Source: Certhia americana (Eukaryota; Chordata; Aves; Passeriformes; Certhiidae). Taken from it: a stretch of DNA of 64,000 nucleotides. Position numbers and translations under genes: made by a program. The stretch covers positions 130,833,241-130,897,240 of the forward strand of contig CM031858.1 in assembly GCA_018697195.1 (NCBI GenBank), given 5' to 3'. Of this stretch, positions 38,501 to 49,900 are shown in pieces. The stretch's first letter is position 1. Each line of letters begins with the position of its first letter. The notes beneath the pieces are model-generated. The model was not told where the DNA came from. It did not search any database and worked only from the letters and a program-made list of their open reading frames with translations.

Positions 38501-41500
38501 TAGTGTAGAGGATAAGTTCTTGTCTTACTTGTTTTTCTTGGGTTTTATTTATTATTGGATGGGAGAGCTGAGTTGCAAGATGGTCTCATGACAGACCTTC
38601 AAAGAAGAAATGAGGCCTCCTGTACAAGGCAGGCTGTCAGCAAGTAAACTGCCAGTATAAAGGGGGCCACTGCGTCTCTAAAACTTTCCTTTGGCTTCCA
38701 CTGCTGAGAGTTCCCACAACTGCAGATTCCAGTTCTGTTATACCTAAACCCTATTGTGAGCTGTTAATTGCTCTTCGGAGCCAGATGTGTAATTTGTAAA
38801 GCAGTATAGCTTTCCTTTTCTTCTTCAGTTTCTTCTCTCTACAGACATTGAATACTGTGACTTTCTGATTTGCTGGAAAGGGCTTTCCTTCAATATGACT
38901 TATCTCTTTGAACTCTGGTTTCCAGAGAGGCCATAACATTCTGAGGTTGTAGTAAAGTTAGGGATAGCCTAACTTAAGGAGTTAAGCTTGTTCATAGTCT
39001 GGGAAGAACACCTAAAAGTCAAGTGTTCACTTTGTAAACTTATTCTGAAGGGTGAGAAAATACCTGATTAAAAAATGTATGGAGCCACCTCTCTCCGAAT
39101 GCTGATTACTACATTAGAAGAGGGGAGGACAGGAGAAGGGAGGGGAGGGTGTTTATCTTTTCATTCTTCATTAAAGCATTAAAAATACTGGGAAAAAATT
39201 GGAACAGAATTGGAAGAAACTTTTTTTAAGAAGCAGCACTTAAAAAATGTGCTCCTTTATAAGCATGGAGCTCTACTACATTTGAACCATCAGTCTCTGT
39301 TTTACACCTTGGTAGTTGCTGTTGAGGGTGGAGCTTAATCAGCAGCATTTGTGCTCAGTCACCCTGTGGCACAACTTGTGCACTACTAAGATCGTGTGAT
39401 TTGGCCCGGACTAGAAGCTGGAGCCAAAAGCTGGCATCATGATTGAAATAGGTGTTGGTGTTCCTACTTCAGTGTCTGAGTGCTCACATTCTGCTATGTC
39501 CTGCTAATGTATGCATGGGCCTAAGCACTACTTTCCTGAGCCACCTGTTCCCTTTGGTGTATGCTGGAGCACTCTAAGGAACACACAGATAGGTTTAACC
39601 AGAGGTTTCTGAGCTGGTTTTACTTCTTGTATGCTCAAAATACCTCCTGTAGTACTCTGGCTCCCTTTGTCTGCAGGAGTTATCTGCCTTCTTATCCACA
39701 CCACAGTTTTGTTCTCTGGAGTCATGGCAGACACTGGTCCTAATTCAGCAAATTGAAGTAGTTCCCTAAAGGTGCAGTTTCCCAGTTGAGTGGAAATGTG
39801 TTTTGGACAAACACCTTGCTTAAGTTACTCACTTGCTTTAGCGTGGCTGGTCTGGAATTGGGCACTTACATATTTCTCGAAGAAAGTGGGACTAGAAACC
39901 CGTAAGTTCTTTGTACACTGGGCTGAAAAGTACAAGGACAACCAGACTCCTGGCTTATGCCCAGCAGGGTACATGGTCTGTCATCTTTATGCCTGCTCAC
40001 TCATCTGTCAGGGCTGTGGCTGCAGGTGCACCTCAGTGCTTTCCCCTGTGCTGCTTTCATTTGTATGAGCCCCCCTGAAGAGAGCTGATAGGCAGGCTCT
40101 GCTACTTCCAGCTTTTTTTGGACTAAGTGATACACCTTTCAGACATGTCAGCGCAGCTGGGGCCAGAGGGCTTACCATTGGCAGTGTGAAGATAACAAGT
40201 AGGCTTTCAGGCTTGCTCACATTTTATATTGCTCCAATGAAGCCAGTAACCTGCCTGTACGTGAGTATGCGTAAACTATGAGGGTGGCTCTAGGAACCCA
40301 GTTTGGGTCTGGAGAAAAGTATTTTTGCTTGTTTGGTTGGTTTGTTTGTTTCTGGATGTTTCTAGATTCTAGCTGTTGCTTTTTTGCAATTATGCTATCC
40401 ATCTGAAGAACATCACAGAGTAAATCCTGCACAAGTCTTCTGTTTTATGTTTGTGACCTCTTCGCTCACTTTAGACAGCTGCTCAGCAAAATTTATCAAA
40501 TTCCTTCCTACTCTGAATCCGAGTCATGATTATCTCAAAGAACTTTGAAAACTTGGGGTGTTAATTTTTATTTCCATCTTCTTCCTGTGTCTTTAATTTG
40601 GACTGTATCTTCTTCTGTTTCCATCGTTTCTCAGTGAAAGACAAGAATTGGTCTCTCATGCTTGGATTTTGGTTTTCTCACAAAGGAGCAGTCTTGCCCT
40701 CAACAGTCTAAATTATATTATGGTAAGGCCAAGTGAGTTTTTACTTCGATGCAGAAAAAAAAAAGCAAGTGTGGGAAAGAATGTAAATTATAAACATTGA
40801 ATTCCTATAATCAGCAACAATGTGAGTGCCAGACTGTACTAAGGATACACATGGGTTCAATTTTCATCCTTTTCGAGGATCTCAGTTTTCAGATGATCAT
40901 GAAATAACTGGATGGCTTATTTAATGTTTTTAGAGTAGGGGAATTTACAGCAGCAGCATTCCTGTGGCTGTGATCCAAAGTATGTTCTACAACTGCTGTG
41001 CCCTCCAGTTCAGTATTTTAGTAGTTCATGCTCAAAAAACAATGCATAAAGTAGTTGTATGCATTTGTATATGTACTTAGAAATCCACCAGATGAACTTT
41101 CTCATCAAAATGCTCAGAGCCTGGTTCAGTACAGCCTGAGACAGTGACTGCAGCACACCTGAATATCCAAGTCTATCTGTACCCTTGGAAGGTCCAGGAG
41201 GAGTAGGCATTACTCAGCTGCATTACTTAGTACGTAATCTCAGTTGCAGCCCCTAGGTGATGCTGTAGCACAAACACACAAAGAATGTGACCTGAATTTT
41301 CAAATGTTGCTTCTAATTTTGGGCTACTGGCTTTAGCCACAGGGCTCCCTTTTAAAGATTTCGTAACTCCTGTTGACTTTAATTACAAGTACCATGCGCA
41401 CAGTCCTGCAAAGTGCCGGTGTTGTCAAACTTGCTACAGAATAACCAAAGCAAAATCAAATGAGTAGCTTTGAGAAGACTTTATTTAAAGCATTAAATGA

Positions 41501-43254
41501 TAGCTCTAGTCTCTGGAGAACAAGAGCAGTAGACTTCTGTTCTGGTTTCCACCATACACAGACTACCAATTTCTTGTCTGAGTACCTTCCTGATTTGAGG
41601 GGAGCAGTACTTTCTCCTGAGGATCTTTGGGATGAAGTTCTGGGCAGGGTTCTTAAGGCTTTCCTCCTATTCCCACTGGCCTTTGTGTAGGGCACTGGGA
41701 GGTTTAGGATGGCTGCTGTTTGAAAAGGTGGTTTGGTTTTTGCTCCCAGGAGCTCAGCTGAACCAGGGTGTGATCTCCAGAGCTGCCCATTCCCTTCAGT
41801 TAGTGGCTGTAGCCTTGAAGTTGTGAGTTTTTCTCCTTGCTCAGATGAGCCAGTCCCTCATCCCTGCCAATCTCTTTGGGACAGGGAAGCCACTGGGTGC
41901 AGATTGTTATTGCTTCATGAGTTATTGTGGCTCAAGAGTTTTGGATGACTCAGAGTATTTATCAGCAAGCATTCAGAACTTTATACTATCTGCAAAGAAA
42001 TCCTATTTCTCCTTTAAGTGTCATTTTTTCTAAAGATTTGGAAAATCCTTCTGGTCACAAACCTCAAGAAGGCACCCAACTTGTACCAATTACTATGACT
42101 TCTATCTATTAATGCTAAGATGGCCATTGGGGGAAAAAAATCATGTAACTTTTATATGATCAGCTGAAAGAAGAAATTGCAGCCATCATTCTTTGCAGGA
42201 GTAAACAGTGTCCTTGCTTTTCTCAATCTGGTTCTCTATAGGGTAGCCACTAACATAGGTAAGCCTGTATTGGTTTTTGTTGTAGCCTGACTTCAGTTCT
42301 TAATGGAGAGGGAAAAGAATACCGTGAAAAATATCACTAAGAGTTATATTTTTCCATTAATCAAATAAATAATCTGGAAGAAAAGCAAGACCTTTTATTA
42401 CATTAGCTGAGACATTTAGGGTTGCGTTTTTCTCTTATTTATGTGCTGTAAGGGTTGTAGGTGATGCAAAATGATGCTTATAACTTTATAAATATTATTA
42501 TTTCTGCCCTTTTGCTGACTTTGCCATATTTGGCTCCTAAATCCACATCTAAGCATTCCATTTGCCCACATTGTAATGCATCTGGAATAGCAGGACAGAG
42601 GTTGGGGTGGAGAAACCAGCTAGAGCTGAATTGCAATTTCCTGGTGACATGTCCTCTAAACATCCCAAAATATCTCTCAGGGTGAAATGTTCCACTTGAT
42701 GACATCGGCTTTGAGGAGCACACGCTGTTCATTCAGTCACAGTGCTTCTCACAGGGATGGTAACGTGATTACCAGTAATGATCTTTCATGCTGTAGATTT
42801 TTTTTTTTTTTTCTTGCACCACTTCCATGTTGAAGGAACTTCTTTGTAACAATGCATGGGTCATTGCAAACTTGATGGGGGGAGTGGCCAGTAAGTTCAT
42901 GTTAAAGAATAGAAATGGGGACAAAGGGTAAGTCACTTGGCTACATTTCCTCAGGAAGCTGAAGACAAAGAGAAGAGTGAAGTCCCAGACCTTTGGGTTC
43001 CATGATGTTGCCTGAAAATTATCATGGGACTTCCTAAAAAAGGGCTTGTATAGTAAATCCAAGAATGTTATCCACATCTCTTAGTCCTTAAAACCGAAAA
43101 TAAAAGATGGAATGGGAGCAAAGTGATACCCCTTCCATTCTTATATTCTGATCTTCATTTCTTTTTGTCTCACTGGCTTACTTCAATTTACTTACCTTTT
43201 CCAGTGAGCTTTCATGACCAATACCTTGGCTGTTGATGTACAATTAGGATTTGC
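35546..43254. other. Intergenic or long 3' UTR region downstream of PTDSS1
   Basis: This is AT-rich DNA without a recognisable exon. Apart from the G/T tract and candidate distal poly(A) signals, I see only scattered T-rich runs and short unsupported open frames. Confidence 0.7.
37198..37345. repeat. G/T-rich low-complexity tract
   Basis: The sequence is almost only G and T, with G runs of 8, 3, 6, 6 and 4 separated by T-rich spacers and ending in a T run. It lies about 1.7 kb past the first PTDSS1 poly(A) signal on the sense strand. G-rich sense DNA of this kind can slow polymerase, but here that is only a possibility. Confidence 0.85.
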
Positions 43255-43525
43255 TGAAGGTGGATCAACACACATAGGGCAAAGTAGAAGATACTGCATA
43301 CAAACTGGGAGAACTCGTTGAGAACAGCCCTGTGGAGGAGGGCTTGGGGGTTCTGGTGGATGAAAAACTGGACATGATCCAGCAATGTGTGCTCGCAGCC
43401 TAGAAAGCCAAATGTGCCCTGGGCTGCATCCAAAGTAGTGTGGCCAGCAGGGCAAGGGAGGGAATTCTGCCCCTCTACTCTGCTCTCGTGAGACCCCACT
43501 GCAGTGCTGTGTACAGTTTTTGGAT
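43255..43525 (+). mobile_element. CR1 LINE fragment, plus orientation, pol 3' part
   Basis: Frame 43326-43523 reads 66 codons typical of the avian CR1 reverse transcriptase C-terminal region: [17 protein letters not shown], then ALGCIQSSVASRAREGILPL and YSALVRPH. One in-frame stop interrupts it after QQCVLAA. The fragment is truncated at both ends and lacks a visible CR1 3' tail. It is a dead copy. Confidence 0.88.
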
Positions 43526-46500
43526 GGACAACTCCAGGGAAACCTGTTTGCTGTGGGTTTTTTGCTTAGGCATGCAATGCCTTCCTGCATGAAGAAACTG
43601 TAATTTGTAAAAGTGGATAATTTGGTAAAGGCATGCCACTAACATCAAGATCCTAAAGGCCCTCTTGGTTTTGGTTTTGCATTTATTGTAGTTGCTGAGT
43701 GAGCTGATCTTTGCATCAGGGTTTTCCCTGTTTTGTTATAGCAAGAATTAAAGAGATGATGACCCAAGTGTCTTTGTAACAGGTTGTCTTTGTAACAGGT
43801 TTCAATTTCTGCTTTTTAAATACTGTTCTCAAACCTGTCAGACCCTGGTGTTTGTTTCCATCAGCCATGCTCTTCTGCCTTGACCCATAAGAGATCTTTC
43901 ATTAAGGACTAATTACTTTTTGAACTTGATAAGAGGATACAGCCTCTTTAAAGTGAAAAGAAAAAGGAACTAAAATAAAACCTTTGTTTCTGAGCTGGGT
44001 TCCTGGCTCATCTCTATCCTTCCACCTAATATGGTCCCACAAGGCTTCTGCTTTGAGAGGGTGACAGATGTGTCCTGGTGACAGTCTGAATCAGCCTCTG
44101 TTCTGCTCCCCTAACAATGTCTTTTCACTCTTTTCCCTCAGCAGCCATGTCATTTTCCGTCATGCAGCAGTCAGCCTCTCCCAGCAGCAGGATGGGATGC
44201 TTGGATTCATCTCCACTTAAGACAATTGACAGAAGAGCCTTAATTAGGTTCAGAGTCCCCATAGGCTTCCTTGCCAGTCAAGAATATTCTATAGGCATCA
44301 TCAAAGAGCAAGGGAGGTTGTAGATGGTTTAATCAAGCTCTGGAGTTGCAGGTGAACTTCAAAGGAGCCTTCACTGCTGACAGCAGGCGTGTAGCTACAC
44401 CAGCCTTCACATTGCATGACCTCCTGAAGCACCCAAATTACGAGGGATGAGTCCATGCTCCTGGTGCTCCATGCATTTGAGGCATCCATCTCTTTTCCCC
44501 ATTGGTCCTCACAGCATGATGCTGTTTTCTAGATGCAGGAACACTGTACTTCAGCAATGGATAATTCCAACTGGTGAAATGGGAATTGTATGTCACCCCT
44601 CTTCCCAGTGGCATGCTTTTAGAATGCTGGGGATACTCTGAGCCCATTACAACATAAAAAAGGAAGCCAAGGGTTCCATGCTGGAGTGACATGCACCTGC
44701 TTTCTTACAGGACCTGCTAAATTTGAGGTTGTATTCCTATCAGTGTGATAAGCAATATTCAGCATGGCAAAAGATAAGACACAAACATTTCTTTCTTTCT
44801 TTCTTTCTGCTTTCAACTCTCCAAAGCTGTAACTCATCTTCTCCATCTTCCTTCAGCTGTTAGAAGAGGGTTAAACAACCTCACTAGGAACTTTATCATA
44901 GCTAAAGAGGATTAACACATGCATAATCCCCTTACAAGTGGGATGCATAATCCCACTTGCCTTCCAACTCCAGTGTGTAAAAATAAAAAAGGATTGGATC
45001 AATGTTATTTTTCTTCTATCTAATTCAAGAACAATAGAGCACATTAAGTAATTAAAGTGTTCACCTGTAAGGTGCTTATAAGCAAGGCTGCTGGCAGATA
45101 TATAATTAGCTCCAGTTAGCTGCTTGCTTGTTTACTTCCGTTAATTTACCCAGAGTGGGGTCTTTGGACTTGGAGCTTTATTTAGAAAACATTTTATTAC
45201 TGCATGAAGTGGTGCCATGGATAGGCAGGGACCAAACACAGAAAAACAGAAATTAGATACTGAGCCAACATACATGCTAATATAAGTATTTCAGGTTCTC
45301 CTTGTTATGCCATCTTCAGTTACTGCAATTTGGTTTTTGTCAGAACTATAGTTCTTAATAGGTTGGGTAAAATCACCCCAAATGTGTACTAATTTTCTTG
45401 TGTTGTCTTTCTTCTGCAGAGGACCCAGTCTGTTCTGCCTGTCTCTGCACATGACATAGAAAGCAGCAGGCTTTCAACTTTCTTTAAAGGAAAGATGACT
45501 TAGATACAGAGCTGTGCGTTCCCAGACCATGACAGCATTCTGAAAACAAGGAACATATCAGGACTACTATCTGTACCATTTTTGTAGATGCATGTGAAGG
45601 GGTAAAGAGCAGGATTTTTGCCTGGTTTCCTATGCCACCTCTACCAGACTCCCAACTGCCCACAAGCCAGGGGCAGTGGGTTCACAGACCACAGCAGGAC
45701 GGACAGAGACCTGAGTGGTTGGAGTGGGAGAGGAGAGAATGGCAGGCTGCAGTTAACAGCTCCCTTGCCATGAGCTACAGGCATTGCTGCCCATGGGTTA
45801 GAACAAATCATTTTGCATGTTTTTTATAAAATGTCTTGAAAAAATCTGGCAGCACTGGGAAAACAAACCTTGGGAATGATTTGCAGTTATTTGTTGTTTG
45901 TCTGTGTGAAGGGGTGACTTCACAGAAAAGCCTACAAACAATGTTTGTGATCTGAATAAGACATATGGGAGACTGGAAGATAATGACTGACACCAGGGAG
46001 AAGGGGGAAATATTATTATACTGATGTTCTGTGAGCACTGTAGAGGAAGTGAGTCTTTAAAGTGTGAAACCTCCAGGACTGGAAAAGATAAGCAGTGCCT
46101 GCAGAAATCAGCTTGTGGGATCTGTTTCTCTTGCAAAGCTGCCTTTGAAGACTGGGGGGCTGTTATGCTTTCAATACCCCCCGGGGAAGTTTTCTCTCCT
46201 TTCTAGTCTTGCCATTGATCTGAGCTACACTCCCAGATCTGTAGGTGTCTGTACTCCTGTGGCAGGCTATGATAAAGCCCAGTGGTTTTTTTAACAATAT
46301 AAATGACTGTACTTCACCTTCCTGTAGGTCTCGAGTTCAGCGGCCACAGGAGACTGAGCCTGTCAGCAAATGAGCCCATCACAGCTTCTGCTTTCTTAGT
46401 GAAGTGTTGGTTTCTTGGCTCCTGACAAGTGCATCTCAATATAAAAAAGTGTGCTAGTTGACTCTTCCCTTTTTCTTTTTCCTGTGGAAAACTTTTCTTT

Positions 46501-46671
46501 GCTTTCCTGTATTTACTGTCTTTCTTGGGGATCAAGGACTAAACACATGCCTGCCAGCTCCCCTGCCAAGTCCAGGGCTCCACCTTCCCTACAGGGACTG
46601 CATGTACTTTAAGAAGTTGGTTGATGTTGAAGTGGCCTTGGACAGACTAAAAATCTGAGAAGCTCCTCCAT
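43526..46671. other. Intergenic DNA between CR1 fragments
   Basis: This region holds a 16-bp tandem duplication at 43770-43801, a short TTTC repeat at 44788-44808 and a small hairpin at 44935-44959. No gene was recognised. Confidence 0.7.
44935..44959. repeat. Perfect 9-bp inverted repeat
   Basis: CAAGTGGGA and TCCCACTTG flank a 7-base spacer. The 10-mer GCATAATCCC occurs directly at 44921-44930 and again at 44945-44954, overlapping the hairpin. Confidence 0.8.
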
Positions 46672-46735
46672 CACAGAATCATAAAATATTCTGAGTTGGA
46701 ACTGACCCACAAGGATCATCCGGTCCAACTTTTAG
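46672..46735 (-). mobile_element. CR1 3'-terminal fragment, minus orientation
   Basis: The sequence begins CACAGAATCATAAAATATT and continues GAGTTGGAA...GGATCATC..GGTCCAAC, the reverse complement of the 3' end of avian CR1 elements. Only about 65 bp remain, as expected of the heavy 5' truncation of CR1 inserts. Confidence 0.75.
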
Positions 46736-46840
46736 GTGAATCACAGCCTTTCCAGCTGTCAGCAAGCAGGAACCAGATGTGGACAGCTGCTGATCTAGGA
46801 CAAGGCCACCAAAGCCGGGGGAGTTTTACCAAAGGTCAGT

Positions 46841-46999
46841 CCATCCATCCATCCATCCATCCATCCATCCATCCATCCATCCATCCATCCATCCATCCAN
46901 NNNNNNNNNCCATCCATCCATCCATCCATCCATCCATCCATCCATCCATCCATCCACCCACCCACCCACTCACCCACCCACCCACTCACCCACCCACTC
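46841..46999. repeat. CCAT tetranucleotide microsatellite with 10-N gap, grading into CCCA/CTCA
   Basis: CCAT units run from 46841 on both sides of ten Ns at 46900-46909, then change to CCCA and CTCA units near 46955. The array length is uncertain because of the gap. The open frames here (Ile-His-Pro-Ser repeats) are compositional. Confidence 0.97.
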
Positions 47000-49900
47000 A
47001 AGTGAATTCTAAGGCAAATTTACTCAGGTTACCTATTTACACCTGCAACTGACTGGCTTTGATTCAAAGGATGAACTAGAAGATGTACTGTCCTGAAGAT
47101 GTTCTCTTTTAAACCTGCTTCTCACTGTGGGGCAGGGGGGCAGAAGTTGCTTAATGCAAGGTTGTCATCTGGTGCCTGTGACACTTGACTGATATCACAG
47201 CTCAATGTCTCCAGCAACATCAGACCTACCAGCTCAACAGGGATGACTGCATCAGCTCCCCCAGCCACACAAACACCTCTCCTTGTAGAGCAGCTGCTGC
47301 CTTCCTGAGTGGGCCCAGCCAGAGCCATGCCTGGAAAGCTTGGGACCTCCTGTCCTGCACTGCTCTGGAGCTTGCACACCCCCAGCACTGCAGGATGTCA
47401 CAGCCCAGCTGCTGCTCTGTACAAGGCCTTGAAACTCAACTCAGGCAACATGCATAGGGTGGAAAGAGGACAAATCCCAGATATATTGTTTTCTCCTTCT
47501 TTTCTCCTTAATCTTTCTTCTGGCAGCCTGTGTTTGACTGATAGTGAGTCCACGTCAGCTAATCACAGTGTGTCCTCTGTATCTCCACCTGTTCCTCAAC
47601 AAATGGTGAAGAAAGTGGCAGAGCTTGACCTTCATCAAAGAGACCCCTGGTCTCCCCTGGGCTTCCCCACAAGGGCATGGAGGCAGCAAGTGGCACCCTT
47701 AGTCACTGTCACATGCAGACATCCTCTCTCCAGCCTGGCACACACAGCTCCACATCAGCAATGGGGAGCCCCAAACCAGGCTTGAGTGGGAGGCTGCAGG
47801 AGTGAAACAGGGTCTTGTTGACCAAGCAACAGAGCCAGCTACCTCAGGGAGGGCAGAGATGCTTGAGAGTGCTAGAGCAGGCCAAGACACCTGCCAGCTC
47901 CATCAGAAATGCCTATGGGAGCAGCTGGGCCAGAGCAGGAACTTCAAGCCACATCTCTAGACAAGAAACTATAGACCCTGAGAGACTGACTCGGAAATGG
48001 GACAAAAGGTAGCAATTGTGTTTGTTTGCCTCGCCCTCTGACTTCACCTTTCCTGTTTCAGATGGGTTACCCTGACCTTATTTTCAGACAACATTTTCAG
48101 ATTTCATGGAACCACAATGAAGTCTGGGTAAGTATAAGCACTTGAGGGCTTTTGTGGTAGGTTTGCAAATGCATTTGAGCTTGGATTCAACGGGATGGAA
48201 AAAATCTTCAACTGTATTTCTTTCCTCTGGTCCTAGAGGATGGTGTTTCATTTAAAAATTTTTAAGGCTGCTGGCAAGGTTGCAGTGGTGTGACCAAAAG
48301 GGCCGGTATAGGAGTGCATGGGGCTGTGGCAGGAGAAATCTGATGTGGGGTTTTCCAGTTAAGCTAAATCTCTTCCTCCCCAGCAGGGTTGAAGTTAACT
48401 CAGCTGTGCAAACTCATTTATATTCAGCCACACATGGCTATAAATGGTACTTTTTGTTCCTGACAAATATGAATATAGTATTCTCATGAAAAATCTTTCC
48501 CCCTTGCCATTTGTCTCCAAGATGTTGAATTTTACTTGGCAGATGGACAGTGCAGGAGGGTGGCCGTGCTGCGTGGGAAAGAGTGAGTGCCTGGGATATG
48601 GGGCATCCTCTTTTCTTCTGAACTCTTGTGCAAGTTTTACTCATTTAATATGGTGAAATGCAGATGGCAAAAAAAAGTGTTCTTCCAAACTGTTGAGGAC
48701 AAAGGGAACACATCCTCCAGTGAGAGGATGGACAGAATAGTGGGTGATACAGTCCCTGACAGAAAACTTGTTTAATCATATTTTCCAGCTTGGAGATTAG
48801 ATTTAAATAACGGAGCTGTCAGGACTCAGACCTGTTATTCAGAGGCGTATTTTTTCAGCTGCCCTTTCTGTACTGCTGGGTCTGTACTCTGGATATAACA
48901 ACCTGGCACGCAGACTTTCCTAACTAAGTGGAAGAGAGCACACGCATTCACTTGACTGGTGGTTGTTACCAGAGGCCATCCATCATGACCAGTATGTGTC
49001 ACAGGATTCATTATGTAATTGTTGATAGCATTAAGAGAGCCACATGAAACATGTCTCTTAATTACTCAGGCAGTCTTGCCACTCATAACAGAGTGGAACA
49101 TGTCTGTCTCAGTCTGGAAATTGCTCAAAGATGAGTTTTTCAAAGATTTGAAAGTTTAACTTTTAAAAGTTTCCCACTCTCAAAATCAGCAGGCTCTAGT
49201 TTGTTGGGGTTTTTTTGGGTTGTTTTTTTTTTGTTTGGTTTTTTTTTTTCCTGGAATTATCATCTCAGTCCTTTAAAAAATATAACATTATCTACATAAT
49301 GCCAGTCAGACAAACCCATCTAAGAAATTTCTGCTGGAGCTTGGAAAGTAATGGAAAAACTCTCCACATTAATATTTCATGTTGTAATGTCAGAAAATGC
49401 ATATACATAGGGGTGTGTGCGTGTGTATATATGTGAACAATTGCATATAATTTCCCTTGCTCTGTGAGCTGGAAAAATAATGAAGAAAGATTATTAGATA
49501 ATGTGCTGTTGGCCATAGAGCTGTTGTTCTCGGCACAGAAGGGCTGACTTTACATTCTGCCTGTTTACAAACCCATTGCATTAACCACAGGCACAGAACT
49601 GAGGAGCACAGGAGAGATGGAAAATCTATTCAAGAAGCTGGCAGTTGACAATGGGATCTTGAAAGATTATTTCCTTGGATTCAACTAAATTTCTTCTTCC
49701 CCCTTTCCAGACAGGGATCTGCTAGGAGACTGTTTGGTTCACTGTGGTTGAACCAGCTGTTGAAATCCCAGCCAGCTCCTGAGTAAGCGAAAAACTAATC
49801 AGAAGCTGCCTCCAGCAAGCTTTGCTTTCCTGAACACCACTGTCTCCTCATTCAGGCAGTGTGCTGCCCATCACCAAATCAACAGGCATCTTATTCCTGC

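Noticed and set aside
46696..47052. Ile-His-Pro-Ser and Trp-Met-Asp-Gly repeat proteins
   Set aside because: They are translations of the CCAT microsatellite across an assembly gap.
47309..47785. 158-codon open frame
   Set aside because: It lies in a GC-richer patch with overlapping open frames in other phases, with no domain, no start context and no splice pattern.
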